This document shows, in pieces, positions 25,588 through 33,995 of a stretch of DNA of 64,000 bases. The DNA lies in the NCBI GenBank assembly GCA_900548385.1, contig URKJ01000023.1, positions 9,647 through 73,646 of the forward strand. The letters are read 5' to 3'. Numbering within the stretch: the stretch's first letter is position 1; each line of letters opens with the position of its first letter. The notes below the pieces were generated by a model, which was given only the letters and a program-made list of their open reading frames with translations, had not been told where the DNA came from and ran no database searches. The position numbers and the translations under genes are program-made. Source of the DNA: an uncultured bacterium (lineage in GTDB: Bacteria > Verrucomicrobiota > Lentisphaeria > Victivallales > UBA1829).

Positions 25588-26913
25588 ATGAGTCGGGACT
25601 TGAGCTTGTTTTTCAAGTACATCACCCCCTCAATGGCTGGAATGCTGATCGTGGGAACTTACAGCATCGTCGATACGATCTTTATCGGCAAGGCAATGGG
25701 AAAAAGCGGACTCGCCGCGGCGGCGGTCACATGGCCGCTGGTCATGCTGGTCAATGCATTCGGCGATATGATCGGAACCGGAGCGGCGATCATCGTATCC
25801 CAATCACGGGGAGCGAATGATCCGGAACGGGCGCAAACCGCATTCGGCAGCATGATCACGCTGCTGTTCTGCGCGGCGCTTCTCTTCTCCGGCGGCATCC
25901 TGCTGTTTCTCACACCGATCCTGCAGTTGATGGGTGCCGAAACGGAACTGCTTCCGGGTGCCCGCGAATATGCAATCCCGCTGATCGCAGGTGCTGCGGC
26001 ACAGATGTTCGGAATGGGATGGATCGCTGTCATGCGCAATGACGGGCATCCCTTCGGCGCTATGTGGCTTGTGGTCATCGGGCTTCTGCTGAATATCCTG
26101 CTTGATTATCTGTTCATTTTCCCGCTCGGCCTCGGTCTCCGCGGCGCGGCGTTGGCGACGGTGCTTTCTCAAATCATCGTTTGTGCGGTCGGGATCTGCC
26201 ACTTTCTTTCTTCCCGGACCGATCTGCGGTTCCGCAAACTGCGTCCGCAGAAAGAAATTTGCATCCGGATCTTTCAGAACGGCATTCCGACTCTCGGAAA
26301 TCAGCTTGCAATCATCGCCATGTTGTTCCTGCACAACCTCCAGGCTCTGCGTTACGGTGCGGTCAACGGACTCGCAGCCTATACGCTTGTTGCGACGATC
26401 GAATCCATGGGCTCCCTGCTGATGACCGGACTCTCCGCCGGAGTTCAGCCGCTCGTGGCCTATTTCTACGGCTCCGGAAAACACCGCCGCAAACGCCGGA
26501 TCGGCAATTACGGCTACCTCAGCGCCCTGCTGTTCGGAATTCTGATGATGCTGCTCTCCATTTTCGGTGCGGGAATATTTCCCGGCTGGTTCGGATTGGA
26601 GGGCGATGTGGCGGCACTCGCCGGACACGGCCTGATCCTGAGCGCCCCCGCGTTTATTCTGCTCGGCGTGATCCGCGTGGCAGGTTATTATTTTCAGTCG
26701 ACCGGTAAACTGCTCAAGGCATCCGCGCTGATTTATGGAGATTCTTTTGCCGCCCTGCCCTTGTGTCTGTTCCTTTTGCCGTTATATTATGGATTGAACG
26801 GAGTCTGGCTGGCAATGCCGGTTTCACGGCTCATTCTGTTTGTTCTGCTGTGCTGGTTCTGGTTTGGAGGAAAACAAAATGCCCAACGGCCAATCTCTGA
26901 AATATCTCAATGA
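25588..26913 (+). CDS. MATE-family efflux transporter
   Basis: 441 residues from the ATG at 25588, which has TTGGAGGA upstream; a TTG 15 bases earlier overlaps that site. Twelve hydrophobic segments are visible in two halves, and family features appear in the first half: TPSMAGMLIVGTYSIVDTIFIG and the GTGAAIIVSQ loop. MATE proteins expel cationic drugs or metabolites across the inner membrane using Na+ or H+. The stop lies 35 bases inside the following MarR gene, so the two are tightly coupled. That pairing suggests drug-responsive control of the pump. Confidence 0.92.
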   Translation: MSRDLSLFFKYITPSMAGMLIVGTYSIVDTIFIGKAMGKSGLAAAAVTWPLVMLVNAFGDMIGTGAAIIVSQSRGANDPERAQTAFGSMITLLFCAALLFSGGILLFLTPILQLMGAETELLPGAREYAIPLIAGAAAQMFGMGWIAVMRNDGHPFGAMWLVVIGLLLNILLDYLFIFPLGLGLRGAALATVLSQIIVCAVGICHFLSSRTDLRFRKLRPQKEICIRIFQNGIPTLGNQLAIIAMLFLHNLQALRYGAVNGLAAYTLVATIESMGSLLMTGLSAGVQPLVAYFYGSGKHRRKRRIGNYGYLSALLFGILMMLLSIFGAGIFPGWFGLEGDVAALAGHGLILSAPAFILLGVIRVAGYYFQSTGKLLKASALIYGDSFAALPLCLFLLPLYYGLNGVWLAMPVSRLILFVLLCWFWFGGKQNAQRPISEISQ

Positions 26914-27328
26914 ATGGACCGAACTCTGGCGTCTGACGGATACGCTTTACGACCGTCAGCTCAAACGCTGGGGGCTGAGCCTGAACGCCTATTTCGTCCT
27001 CTGCCTGCTGCTGGACACACCCGAAGGTGTGGAACCGACGGTCATCGCGGACAAAGTCAGCATTCTCCGCCAGTCCGTAACCGTTCTTCTCAACGATTTT
27101 GAAAAACGGAAATTGATCGTCCGGAAAGAATCCAAAGAAGATCACCGGCGGAAGAAGATTCTTTTCACCCCGGGCGGACGCAAATTCGCGGAAAAGGTCT
27201 GCGGAGAAATTACGGAAATCGAACTTGAAGCGATTGCCGGAATTCCGCAGGAACTGCAGCATGCCACTCTGGAAATGGCACGGACATTTTATCTGCGCTT
27301 CAAGGCCATTACGGAGAACAGAGCATGA
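26879..27328 (+). CDS. MarR-family transcriptional regulator
   Basis: 149 residues; TTTGGAGG precedes the ATG at 26879. It has the winged helix-turn-helix of the family: VLCLLLDTPEGVEPTVIADKV, the recognition helix ILRQSVTVLLNDFEKRKLIVRK, and a wing with SKEDHRRKKI (the D-x-R-x3 motif). MarR proteins are dimeric repressors released by small ligands. It overlaps the MATE gene by 35 bases and its stop overlaps the next ATG. A MarR controlling its own pump operon is the usual logic; the operator probably lies in the AT-rich leader at 25555-25580. Confidence 0.92.
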   Translation: MPNGQSLKYLNEWTELWRLTDTLYDRQLKRWGLSLNAYFVLCLLLDTPEGVEPTVIADKVSILRQSVTVLLNDFEKRKLIVRKESKEDHRRKKILFTPGGRKFAEKVCGEITEIELEAIAGIPQELQHATLEMARTFYLRFKAITENRA

Positions 27329-28188
27329 ATCTGCGCGAACCGCTGTTCCGTCCGCCGGCAGAAGCGGACAGTCTGATCTTTCAGGCGGCATACGGTTGTC
27401 CGCATAACTCCTGCCGGTTCTGCGGAATGTACAAAACTGTGCGCTATGAGCCGAAAGCTCCTGCTGAAATCGCTGCGGAAATCCGTCAGGCAGGCACGGA
27501 ATATCCCGGCACCAGCCGCGTTTTTCTCGCCGACGGCGACATCATGCACCTCCCCGTGGAGCATCTGCGCACAATTCTGGCGGAACTGAACAGAGCATTT
27601 CCCCGGCTTGCGCGCGTCAACTGTTATGCAAACGGAAGTTCCATTCTTGCCAAAACCCCGGAAGAACTGGCAGACCTGAAACGGCTCAAGCTCAGTACGC
27701 TCTATATGGGACTCGAAAGCGGCAGTCAGCGCGTTCTCGACCGTTTCGGGAAAACGGAACAGGCGGATCAGATGGTATCGGCAGTGAAACGCGCTCAGGA
27801 AAACGGTTTGAAATGTTCCGTCATGATCCTGATCGGTCTTGGCGGAAGAGAACTGCGGCATGAGCATATCGCCTGCACCGCCGCCGCTCTGAATCTGATG
27901 AAACCGGATCTGCTGTCGGCTCTCCGCTTCATCCCGATCCCCGGACTCGCTTTGCCGGATGGTTATACGCCGGTCACGGAATATGAAGCAGTGGAAGAAC
28001 TGCGCAGAATCATCGACGGGCTGGAACTGGAACGAACCGTATTCCGTGCGAACCACACATCCAATCCGCTTCCTCTTGCCGGACGCCTTCCGCACGACAA
28101 ACAGCGTCTGCTCGCGGAACTGACCCGCGAGCTTTCTTCCGGAATGCTGGACCGGAACGGTCCCGGTGCAATGCCGCTGTACCTGTAA
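27325..28188 (+). CDS. Radical SAM protein
   Basis: 287 residues, starting within the MarR stop (ATGA). The iron-sulfur motif is C25-x4-C30-x2-C33 (CPHNSCRFC), a variant of CxxxCxxC with one extra residue that is known in some Elp3/YgiQ-like radical SAM groups. The SAM-binding strands VFLADGD, YMGLESGSQRVLDRFGK and MILIGLGG follow in the expected order. The substrate cannot be named. Coupling to an efflux pump and its regulator suggests small-molecule modification or stress response. Confidence 0.88.
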   Translation: MNLREPLFRPPAEADSLIFQAAYGCPHNSCRFCGMYKTVRYEPKAPAEIAAEIRQAGTEYPGTSRVFLADGDIMHLPVEHLRTILAELNRAFPRLARVNCYANGSSILAKTPEELADLKRLKLSTLYMGLESGSQRVLDRFGKTEQADQMVSAVKRAQENGLKCSVMILIGLGGRELRHEHIACTAAALNLMKPDLLSALRFIPIPGLALPDGYTPVTEYEAVEELRRIIDGLELERTVFRANHTSNPLPLAGRLPHDKQRLLAELTRELSSGMLDRNGPGAMPLYL

Positions 28189-28197
28189 GCCGCCGGA

Positions 28198-29004
28198 TCA
28201 GCGGTAGCGGTACTGCGGCTGCTGAATGCGCTGCATCTTCGGCTCTTCAAGACCGAGAGCGTACCACAGCTCGCCGAGCCCGGCATTGGAAAACTGTTTG
28301 ATCCTGCCGTTGGCAAGAGCTTCCCAGTTACGGATCAGAGTCTCGTTATCCGTTTTCTTTTTCGCTCCGGCAAGAACGGCAAGCGCTTCGTCGTTCCTGC
28401 CTTTTTTCAACAGCATCCACGCATAGAGCGAACACGGCAGAACACACGCATCTTTCTTCAGCGTTGCGCCTTTCTTACGGAAAAACTTGTCGAGGCCCGG
28501 ATCATCGTTCTTATACATGCGGACCATTTTCATTGCGACCGCCTGCGGTTCCAGAAACATGCACTTCGGCAGCAGTTCATCGACCACATCAAACCGCTTG
28601 AGCTGATAATTGAACGCCATTTTCATGGTGTTGATCTGTTTTTCAAGAAAGAAATTCCAGCGGTAAAGCGGTTTGAACACCTCGCACGCGGCAAGAGCGC
28701 GTTCAATCCCCGCGGTCTGCTCCCGCTCCAGCTGCTGAAGCATCAGCTTCTGACTTCCCATCGGACGGCGCATGAAATGCTGCTGCTTCGCCTCAATCCG
28801 GCGCTGAACATCCACCATGATTTCCTGAATCTGCAAATTGCGTTTGTTGACCGCCCGGCGGATCAGCAGAGCCGCCGCGAGCTGAAACAGAAACATGGCG
28901 ATCAAAGTACAGGCAATCGCCCAGCCGTTATGGAAACCGGCGCCGAAACGGGTCGCCGCAAATACACAAACGCCCAGCGTAAGAGACAGAAGCATCGTCA
29001 GCAT
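28198..29004 (-). CDS. Unknown membrane protein with helical soluble domain
   Basis: 268 residues. Two hydrophobic segments (about 2-20 and 26-50) form an N-terminal membrane hairpin. The remaining 215 residues are soluble, basic and helical, with a TPR-like look (ALAACEVFKPLYRW, SLYAWMLLKKGRNDEALAVLAGAKKK). The last 12 residues are Gln/Arg/Tyr-rich. It converges with the radical SAM gene and has its own promoter. I do not recognise it; it could be a scaffold in the inner membrane. Confidence 0.65.
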   Translation of the reverse strand: MLTMLLSLTLGVCVFAATRFGAGFHNGWAIACTLIAMFLFQLAAALLIRRAVNKRNLQIQEIMVDVQRRIEAKQQHFMRRPMGSQKLMLQQLEREQTAGIERALAACEVFKPLYRWNFFLEKQINTMKMAFNYQLKRFDVVDELLPKCMFLEPQAVAMKMVRMYKNDDPGLDKFFRKKGATLKKDACVLPCSLYAWMLLKKGRNDEALAVLAGAKKKTDNETLIRNWEALANGRIKQFSNAGLGELWYALGLEEPKMQRIQQPQYRYR

Positions 29005-29050
29005 GACTGAAAAAATCCTTATTTCAAGTTGTTATTTCGTACTTCTTTAT

Positions 29051-29079
29051 AAAATACACTCAATATCACGGTTATGCAA
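29051..29079 (-). promoter_or_regulatory. Promoter of the membrane-hairpin gene
   Basis: On the minus strand TTGCAT (29074-29079) and TATTTT (29051-29056) are 17 bp apart. Confidence 0.5.
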
Positions 29080-29155
29080 TCGGAAAAACAAAATTTTTCC
29101 AAACAGCATGGTTTTCCGGAGCGGAAAGCGGCGGTCATCTCCGCTTCCCGTATTT

Positions 29156-29491
29156 TTATTGCTCCCTCATCCAGAAGCCCCAGAGGGTGTCCTCAAAACG
29201 GAACGAGCCCAGCAGGAGCATATCGGACATATACCGGATGTTCATTTCCGCAACGACCGTCTCCTCCGACGAATCGGGAAATGCGGAAAAATAATAAGTC
29301 ACCTCTTTTTCATCCGGAGCTCCGGCAAGCGGAATGCAAATGACTCCGCCGCCGGAATCGCAGCATCCGGTCGGGCGCATCGGCGCGCCGGAACGGGCGG
29401 TACACGCCTTTGCGACCACATCCCCCGCGTGCCGCGGATCGAACACGATGTCAACGATGTTCAGTTTGACAATTCGCAGCAATGTATTCAT
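29156..29491 (-). CDS. Unknown protein, 111 aa
   Basis: The start is the ATG at 29491, four bases after the uridylyltransferase stop; upstream frame sequence is antisense-like. The product opens MNTLLRIVKLNIVDIVFDPRHAGDVV, then CCDSGGGVICIPL and acidic beta-strands, ending SFRFEDTLWGFWMREQ. No signal or membrane segment is seen. It is the last gene of a leftward dut-UDPGP operon. Not recognised. Confidence 0.6.
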   Translation of the reverse strand: MNTLLRIVKLNIVDIVFDPRHAGDVVAKACTARSGAPMRPTGCCDSGGGVICIPLAGAPDEKEVTYYFSAFPDSSEETVVAEMNIRYMSDMLLLGSFRFEDTLWGFWMREQ

Positions 29492-29495
29492 CGAC

Positions 29496-30911
29496 TCATC
29501 CGTAAGCCGTGCTTGAATTGCGTTCGGGAGCCTGTGCCGGATTGGACTTGAAGAATTCCACAGCGTCGGCGTCGTCAAACACTCTGCGCGGCGAAAGTTC
29601 CACAATGCAGTCCGGAGAACCGTCGGCTTTGCGCGGGATACGAATCCCGGCAAGTTCCATACGGCGGGCGTCGCGGGCGCAAAGCATCTCACGGCAGGAC
29701 TCCGCGGAATCGACTCCGGTGGCGTTTTTCGTCGGAGCGAAACACTCTTTGCGGTCGGCTTCCAGAATGATCGTCGAGGACGCAAGCGGAAGAGCGTCGA
29801 AAATGAACGACTCCAGTTTGACCGCGTTCGGCGCTTCCGGCTTCACTTCCACGCCGTCGGCGTTGACATAAGCAACTTTCTTGTCGGCGCGGTGCCACGG
29901 GAGCTCCAGCTTTCCGCCGGCGGTCAGGCGCTCGACAAACGAACGGCTGATCACATGAATTGCGGGACTTCCGGCAATGAAATCAAGTTTGCCGTTGGTC
30001 GTGCGTTCGGCAAGTTCTTTCGGCATGTCGCTGTATTCAATGATCTGCAGTTTGCCGCCGGTCACACAGAAATTGCCGAGTTTTTCAAACGCATTGGTCT
30101 TGGAAAGCATAATGCTGCTCATTTCCGAATTTTCCATCGCATGCAGCCCCAGCATCAGCGGATTGGATACAGGAACCAGCGGATTGTCCACCTGGAAATA
30201 GGAAATGTATTCCACTCCGAGCTTCTTCATCAGGTCGAGACATCCCCACTTGCGGAGCGCGAGCAGCGTGCCGCCGTGCCCGTCGGGCGTCAACGCAATG
30301 GAATCTCCGGCGGACATCAGAACCTTGCCGGAGTAGTCAATCGCCGGCATGAATCCCTGCGTGAAGAAATGAACGGTATCTTCGGGCAGGCCGAAAAACG
30401 CATGACTCCGGAAGAAATCGCGGGTCGCCTTGTCATTGAGTTCACTGGTCATGATGAACCAGTGAATGCGGCTGCCGTATTTTTCGGATACGCGGGCGAG
30501 ACTTTCCGCGAAATACTGGAACAGGGTCTTGTGCAGAACCGGTGTAATCGGATACGTTCCCTTCGGGCCGTCGAAGCCGAGACGCGTCCCCTGTCCGCCG
30601 GCGACCGTCAGAGCGGCGGTCTTGCCCGCCCGGATCAGTTCCACGCCTTTTTCAAACGCCTTTTTATACAGTTCCTCCTGTTCCGCACCGTTCGGAACGA
30701 GCGGGAAATAAGACGCGGGAGCGAGATCGGCAGGGATCGTTGTGACAGGCTTCTGCATCACATATTCACGGATCAGCCGGGAAAGTTCTTCCCAGTCGAT
30801 CGCCTCGATCTGCTTTTCCAGTTTCTCCCGTGCCGCCCCGGACAGTTTGTTCAGCGCTTCAAGAAGGTGTTCCTGATTGTTGTTTTTCAGTGTTTCGGCG
30901 ATGTTCTGCAT
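29496..30911 (-). CDS. UDPGP-type uridylyltransferase (UDP-sugar pyrophosphorylase)
   Basis: 471 residues. The nucleotide-binding signature GGQGTRLGFDGPKGTYPI is the hallmark of the eukaryotic-type UDP-GlcNAc/UDP-glucose pyrophosphorylases. Further family points are MTSELND, GFMPAIDYSGKVLM, PDGHGGTLLAL and QVDNPLV. It makes a UDP-sugar from UTP and a sugar 1-phosphate in the cytosol, feeding envelope or glycan synthesis. Which sugar is used cannot be told from sequence alone. It lies 32 bases after dut on the same strand. Confidence 0.88.
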   Translation of the reverse strand: MQNIAETLKNNNQEHLLEALNKLSGAAREKLEKQIEAIDWEELSRLIREYVMQKPVTTIPADLAPASYFPLVPNGAEQEELYKKAFEKGVELIRAGKTAALTVAGGQGTRLGFDGPKGTYPITPVLHKTLFQYFAESLARVSEKYGSRIHWFIMTSELNDKATRDFFRSHAFFGLPEDTVHFFTQGFMPAIDYSGKVLMSAGDSIALTPDGHGGTLLALRKWGCLDLMKKLGVEYISYFQVDNPLVPVSNPLMLGLHAMENSEMSSIMLSKTNAFEKLGNFCVTGGKLQIIEYSDMPKELAERTTNGKLDFIAGSPAIHVISRSFVERLTAGGKLELPWHRADKKVAYVNADGVEVKPEAPNAVKLESFIFDALPLASSTIILEADRKECFAPTKNATGVDSAESCREMLCARDARRMELAGIRIPRKADGSPDCIVELSPRRVFDDADAVEFFKSNPAQAPERNSSTAYG

Positions 30912-30943
30912 CTTGCATTCTCCTTCGGATATTATAATGATCG

Positions 30944-31384
30944 TTATTGTTTTCCAGTGCTTCCGAATCCGCCGCTGCCGCGCCCCGTTTCGGAAAGGCG
31001 GGCGGCGGGCTCCAGATGAACGTCCGCCAGTTTCGCGATGACCATTTGCGAAATACGGTCGCCGCGGCGGATCTCAAACGGGCGGTCGCTGAAATTAAAC
31101 AGAATGGACCCGACCTCTCCGCGGTATCCGGCGTCGATCGTTCCGGGGCCATTCAGAACGCCGATCCCGGATTTCAGGGCAAGGCCGCTGCGGGGACGAA
31201 CCTGAGCTTCATATCCAGGCGGCAGCTCAATCACGAGCCCGGTCGGAACCAGCGCGACTTTACCCGGTTCGATGGTCATATCGGCCCGCGAACGCAAATC
31301 GTACGCGGCATCGTCAGCATGCGCCTTGGCGGGGACCAGGTCGTCACACCCCTCCAGCATTTTGAATCGTATCGCCACACTCAT
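30944..31384 (-). CDS. dut: dUTP diphosphatase
   Basis: 146 residues from the ATG at 31384 (GGGAGCGG upstream). All five trimeric dUTPase motifs are present: ADDAAYDLRS, RPRSGLA, GTIDAGYRGE, RGDRISQMVI and a C-terminal GRGSGGFGSTG. It hydrolyses dUTP to dUMP, preventing uracil incorporation. It is divergent from a uracil-DNA glycosylase gene, so two uracil-avoidance enzymes share one control region. Confidence 0.97.
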   Translation of the reverse strand: MSVAIRFKMLEGCDDLVPAKAHADDAAYDLRSRADMTIEPGKVALVPTGLVIELPPGYEAQVRPRSGLALKSGIGVLNGPGTIDAGYRGEVGSILFNFSDRPFEIRRGDRISQMVIAKLADVHLEPAARLSETGRGSGGFGSTGKQ

Positions 31385-31456
31385 ATCCGCTCCCTGATGG
31401 TTTCGGGTAAAAAAACAGACCGCCGCGACGAAGTCCGCAGAAGTTCTGAATTGCGG

Positions 31457-31485
31457 TAATTTAGCACAAAAACCGGAAAAATGCA
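31457..31485 (-). promoter_or_regulatory. Promoter of dut operon
   Basis: On the minus strand TTGCAT (31480-31485) and TAAATT (31457-31462) are 17 bp apart, with TGTGC just before the -10. Confidence 0.6.
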
Positions 31486-31562
31486 AGATTTCCCGCAAAC
31501 ACTCTCCGGGAAACGTTCCTCCATGCAAACAGAGATTTTTCTCTTTTTTTTCAATTTTTTTC

Positions 31563-31590
31563 TTGAAAGTTGAGCGGAAACGAATACATT
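31563..31590 (+). promoter_or_regulatory. Promoter of the uracil-DNA glycosylase operon
   Basis: TTGAAA (31563-31568) and TACATT (31585-31590) are 16 bp apart, 30 bases before the ATG. It is back to back with the dut promoter. Confidence 0.5.
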
Positions 31591-31619
31591 GTTACAGAAA
31601 TCATTACTTTGGAGCAGCA

Positions 31620-32486
31620 ATGGCGGATATTTTTGACGAAATCATTCAGTGCATCCGGCAGGAACAGTCGGCAAACGGAACCGTTTATGTCAGCAGAGAC
31701 CATCTGGTTGAGTTCTACAAAAACGCGGCTCCTGCGGTTCAGACGCCGCCCGCACCGCAGGTACAGCAGTACGCCCCGTCCCGTCCGCCGCAGCCCGTAT
31801 ACCGGGATGATCCACGGCAGCAGCGTCCCGCGTTTCATCCGAACCCGTTCCGCGATGAAGCGGGTCCCGAACCGGAACGCGCCTACTCTCCGCTCGATCT
31901 TGCGGAAATCGCGGCAATGGACTGGCCGCAGCTCAAAGCGGCGACCTCGAACTGCCATGCCTGCCGTCTGTGCGAAACCCGTCACAATGTGGTGTTCGCA
32001 GACGGTTCGGAACAAGCCGATCTGATGTTCATCGGCGAAGGTCCCGGAGCGGACGAGGATGCCCGGGGAGTTCCGTTCGTGGGTAAAGCCGGACAGCTCC
32101 TGACCAGAATGATCGCGGCGATGCAGTTCAAACGTTCGGAAGTCTATATCGCCAACATCGTGAAATGCCGTCCGCCGGGAAACCGGAATCCCGCCGACGA
32201 CGAGATGGATTCCTGCATTCCATACCTGAACCGCCAGATCCAGCTGGTCTCACCGAAAGTGATCGTGCTGCTGGGCAACGTGGCGCTGAAGGGCCTGATG
32301 AAACGCGGCGGAATCAGCCGTCTCCGCGGACACTGGCTTGATTATAAGGGAATCATGGTCATGCCGACATTCCATCCGGCGTATCTTCTGCGGTATGAAG
32401 CCGCGAAGCGCGATGCCTGGAGCGATCTCCAACAGGTTATGAAAGTATTCGGCAAGGTTTATCCGCCGCGCAGAAATCAGGAGTAG
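31620..32486 (+). CDS. Family 4 uracil-DNA glycosylase
   Basis: 288 residues from ATG 31620 (TTTGGAG upstream). Residues 1-100 are a helical start followed by a Pro/Gln-rich linker. The catalytic domain carries the iron-sulfur cysteines (Cys112, Cys115 and/or 118 in CHACRLC, then KCRPPGNRNP and SCIPYL), MFIGEGPGADEDARGVPFVG, and a C-terminal MPTFHPAYLLR motif. It removes uracil from DNA. The long N-terminal extension resembles that of family 4 enzymes fused to a DNA polymerase-binding tail. Confidence 0.93.
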   Translation: MADIFDEIIQCIRQEQSANGTVYVSRDHLVEFYKNAAPAVQTPPAPQVQQYAPSRPPQPVYRDDPRQQRPAFHPNPFRDEAGPEPERAYSPLDLAEIAAMDWPQLKAATSNCHACRLCETRHNVVFADGSEQADLMFIGEGPGADEDARGVPFVGKAGQLLTRMIAAMQFKRSEVYIANIVKCRPPGNRNPADDEMDSCIPYLNRQIQLVSPKVIVLLGNVALKGLMKRGGISRLRGHWLDYKGIMVMPTFHPAYLLRYEAAKRDAWSDLQQVMKVFGKVYPPRRNQE

Positions 32487-32490
32487 CACC

Positions 32491-33129
32491 ATGTTGGAAA
32501 AAGTAAAGCAAAGCCTCCGGACGGCGTTCGACCCGGCTTCCGCCGCCAGACAGCGGAGTCAGATCTCCGGGATCAATCTTCCCGCCCGGCTTGCCCGCTG
32601 CGACACCGCGTACAACACGCTTACGGATCTGTTCAAATCCAAGCTCTACATGCTGGACGACGCAGAGCGTTACCGCAACTACGCGCTCGGGCTGACTCTG
32701 ATCGACGTGGTGATCGACAACCTGACTCTCATTCAGCGCGAGCAAACCCGTCTTCCCGCCGCCGGCAGGAAAGCCGAAGATCCCTGTATGCCGCTTCTGC
32801 GCTCCTGCCGCAAGATACTGGAACTGTTGAAAATTTCAGCGGAAACATCCATCGAAATGGCAAAAAATGAACGCGGAATCGAAACATTCGCCGGAGCGTT
32901 GGCAATCGCGAAAAGCCGTCTGGTGGACGATTCCATCGGAGATACGGAAGTAAACCTGCTGCACAGCGTCAGCGAACTGTTTGAAATTCTCTCCTTTCCC
33001 ATGCAGAAAGGCGCGGAACAGCGCCGCCGTCTTCTGTCCAAAGAGGAATTGGAACGCTATCAGCGTGCCGAAAACGAATTCAGCCGACACTATTCCGCCC
33101 TCTGCACGCCGGAAACCGCCAGCAAGTAA
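32491..33129 (+). CDS. Unknown helical protein, 212 aa
   Basis: Starts 4 bases after the glycosylase stop and so is co-transcribed with it. The product is all-helical by appearance, with no signal, membrane span or known motif. Features are a basic N-terminal 40 residues, RLARCDTAYNTLTDLFKSKL, and a Glu/Arg-rich C-terminal helix (LLSKEELERYQRAENEF). Its last 40 bases overlap the end of the epimerase-like gene on the other strand. Function unknown. Confidence 0.6.
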   Translation: MLEKVKQSLRTAFDPASAARQRSQISGINLPARLARCDTAYNTLTDLFKSKLYMLDDAERYRNYALGLTLIDVVIDNLTLIQREQTRLPAAGRKAEDPCMPLLRSCRKILELLKISAETSIEMAKNERGIETFAGALAIAKSRLVDDSIGDTEVNLLHSVSELFEILSFPMQKGAEQRRRLLSKEELERYQRAENEFSRHYSALCTPETASK

Positions 33130-33995
33130 CTCCATTGTTTCCGTCCGCCGGGCGGAATAGAGACCGGAATAAACGGCTCCACGGCAAAACAGTCTCTTCC
33201 GTTTTTCCAGAACACCGCCCGGCTGAGCGGCACGGAAGCCCGGATCGAACAACGGATGCCATCCGGCGTTTCAATCCATACCCCCTGTTCCCCCCTCGAA
33301 TTCCGGAAACCGCCTGCCTCCAATTCGCACGGAGCCTCTGCAACCGCTCTCCATGCGGCTCCGGGCAGACGGAACCGCCAGCCGTCCAGCCCGTCCGCCG
33401 CCTCAAAAAACGGATGTGCATAAAATTCGGTTTCAATCGGCAAACGTCCGGTGTTACGCATATCGAACCGGCAGACGAGAATCCCCGCATGACGCAGCTC
33501 CACCCGCACCGACAACTGATAGGCATACCCCGCATCAACGTCTGCAGACTGATATGCCGTCAGCACATTCTCCGCCGTCAGACCGCCGCGCCACGGAAAA
33601 TACTCCAAAGGACGGGTCTCAAACCGCTTTCCCGCCTCCTGTTCCACAATTCCGACGCCATACTGGAGCCGGGTAATGCCGCCCGTTTCCGGATTTACCG
33701 AAAATTCCGGGCCCGGAAAAAATTCAAACGCCAGTCCGAACGCAGGAAGACGCGGATGGACGGTCCGGGATTTGAACAGTTCGCGTCCGTTATCCCGGAA
33801 TTGCAACCGTTTCAGCCAGCCGCCCAGCATAAACCGGCACCCGACAGTCCGGCGCGCCGGTCTCTCCGCCGGATTCAGCACATCCACCCGCACGGTTTCA
33901 TTTTCCAACCGCAGGCTCTCCGGCTCCGGAACACGGCACGCAGAACACAGCAGCAAAGCCAAAAAAACAAAAACGGCAGCAGATCGTCTTATCAT
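33090..33995 (-). CDS. Lipoprotein with aldose-epimerase-like fold, putative
   Basis: 301 residues with a signal peptide whose end LLLCSAC fits a lipobox, so the product is probably an outer or inner membrane lipoprotein. The body is beta-rich (RFMLGGWLKRLQF, FGLAFEFFPGPEFSVNPETGG, HPFFEAADGLDGWRF) in the style of galactose-mutarotase-like proteins, but I cannot find a clean catalytic His/Glu set. It is the last gene of the leftward carbohydrate operon and its ATG overlaps the preceding GH13 stop. It overlaps the helical gene tail to tail by 40 bases. Confidence 0.6.
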   Translation of the reverse strand: MIRRSAAVFVFLALLLCSACRVPEPESLRLENETVRVDVLNPAERPARRTVGCRFMLGGWLKRLQFRDNGRELFKSRTVHPRLPAFGLAFEFFPGPEFSVNPETGGITRLQYGVGIVEQEAGKRFETRPLEYFPWRGGLTAENVLTAYQSADVDAGYAYQLSVRVELRHAGILVCRFDMRNTGRLPIETEFYAHPFFEAADGLDGWRFRLPGAAWRAVAEAPCELEAGGFRNSRGEQGVWIETPDGIRCSIRASVPLSRAVFWKNGRDCFAVEPFIPVSIPPGGRKQWSYLLAVSGVQRAE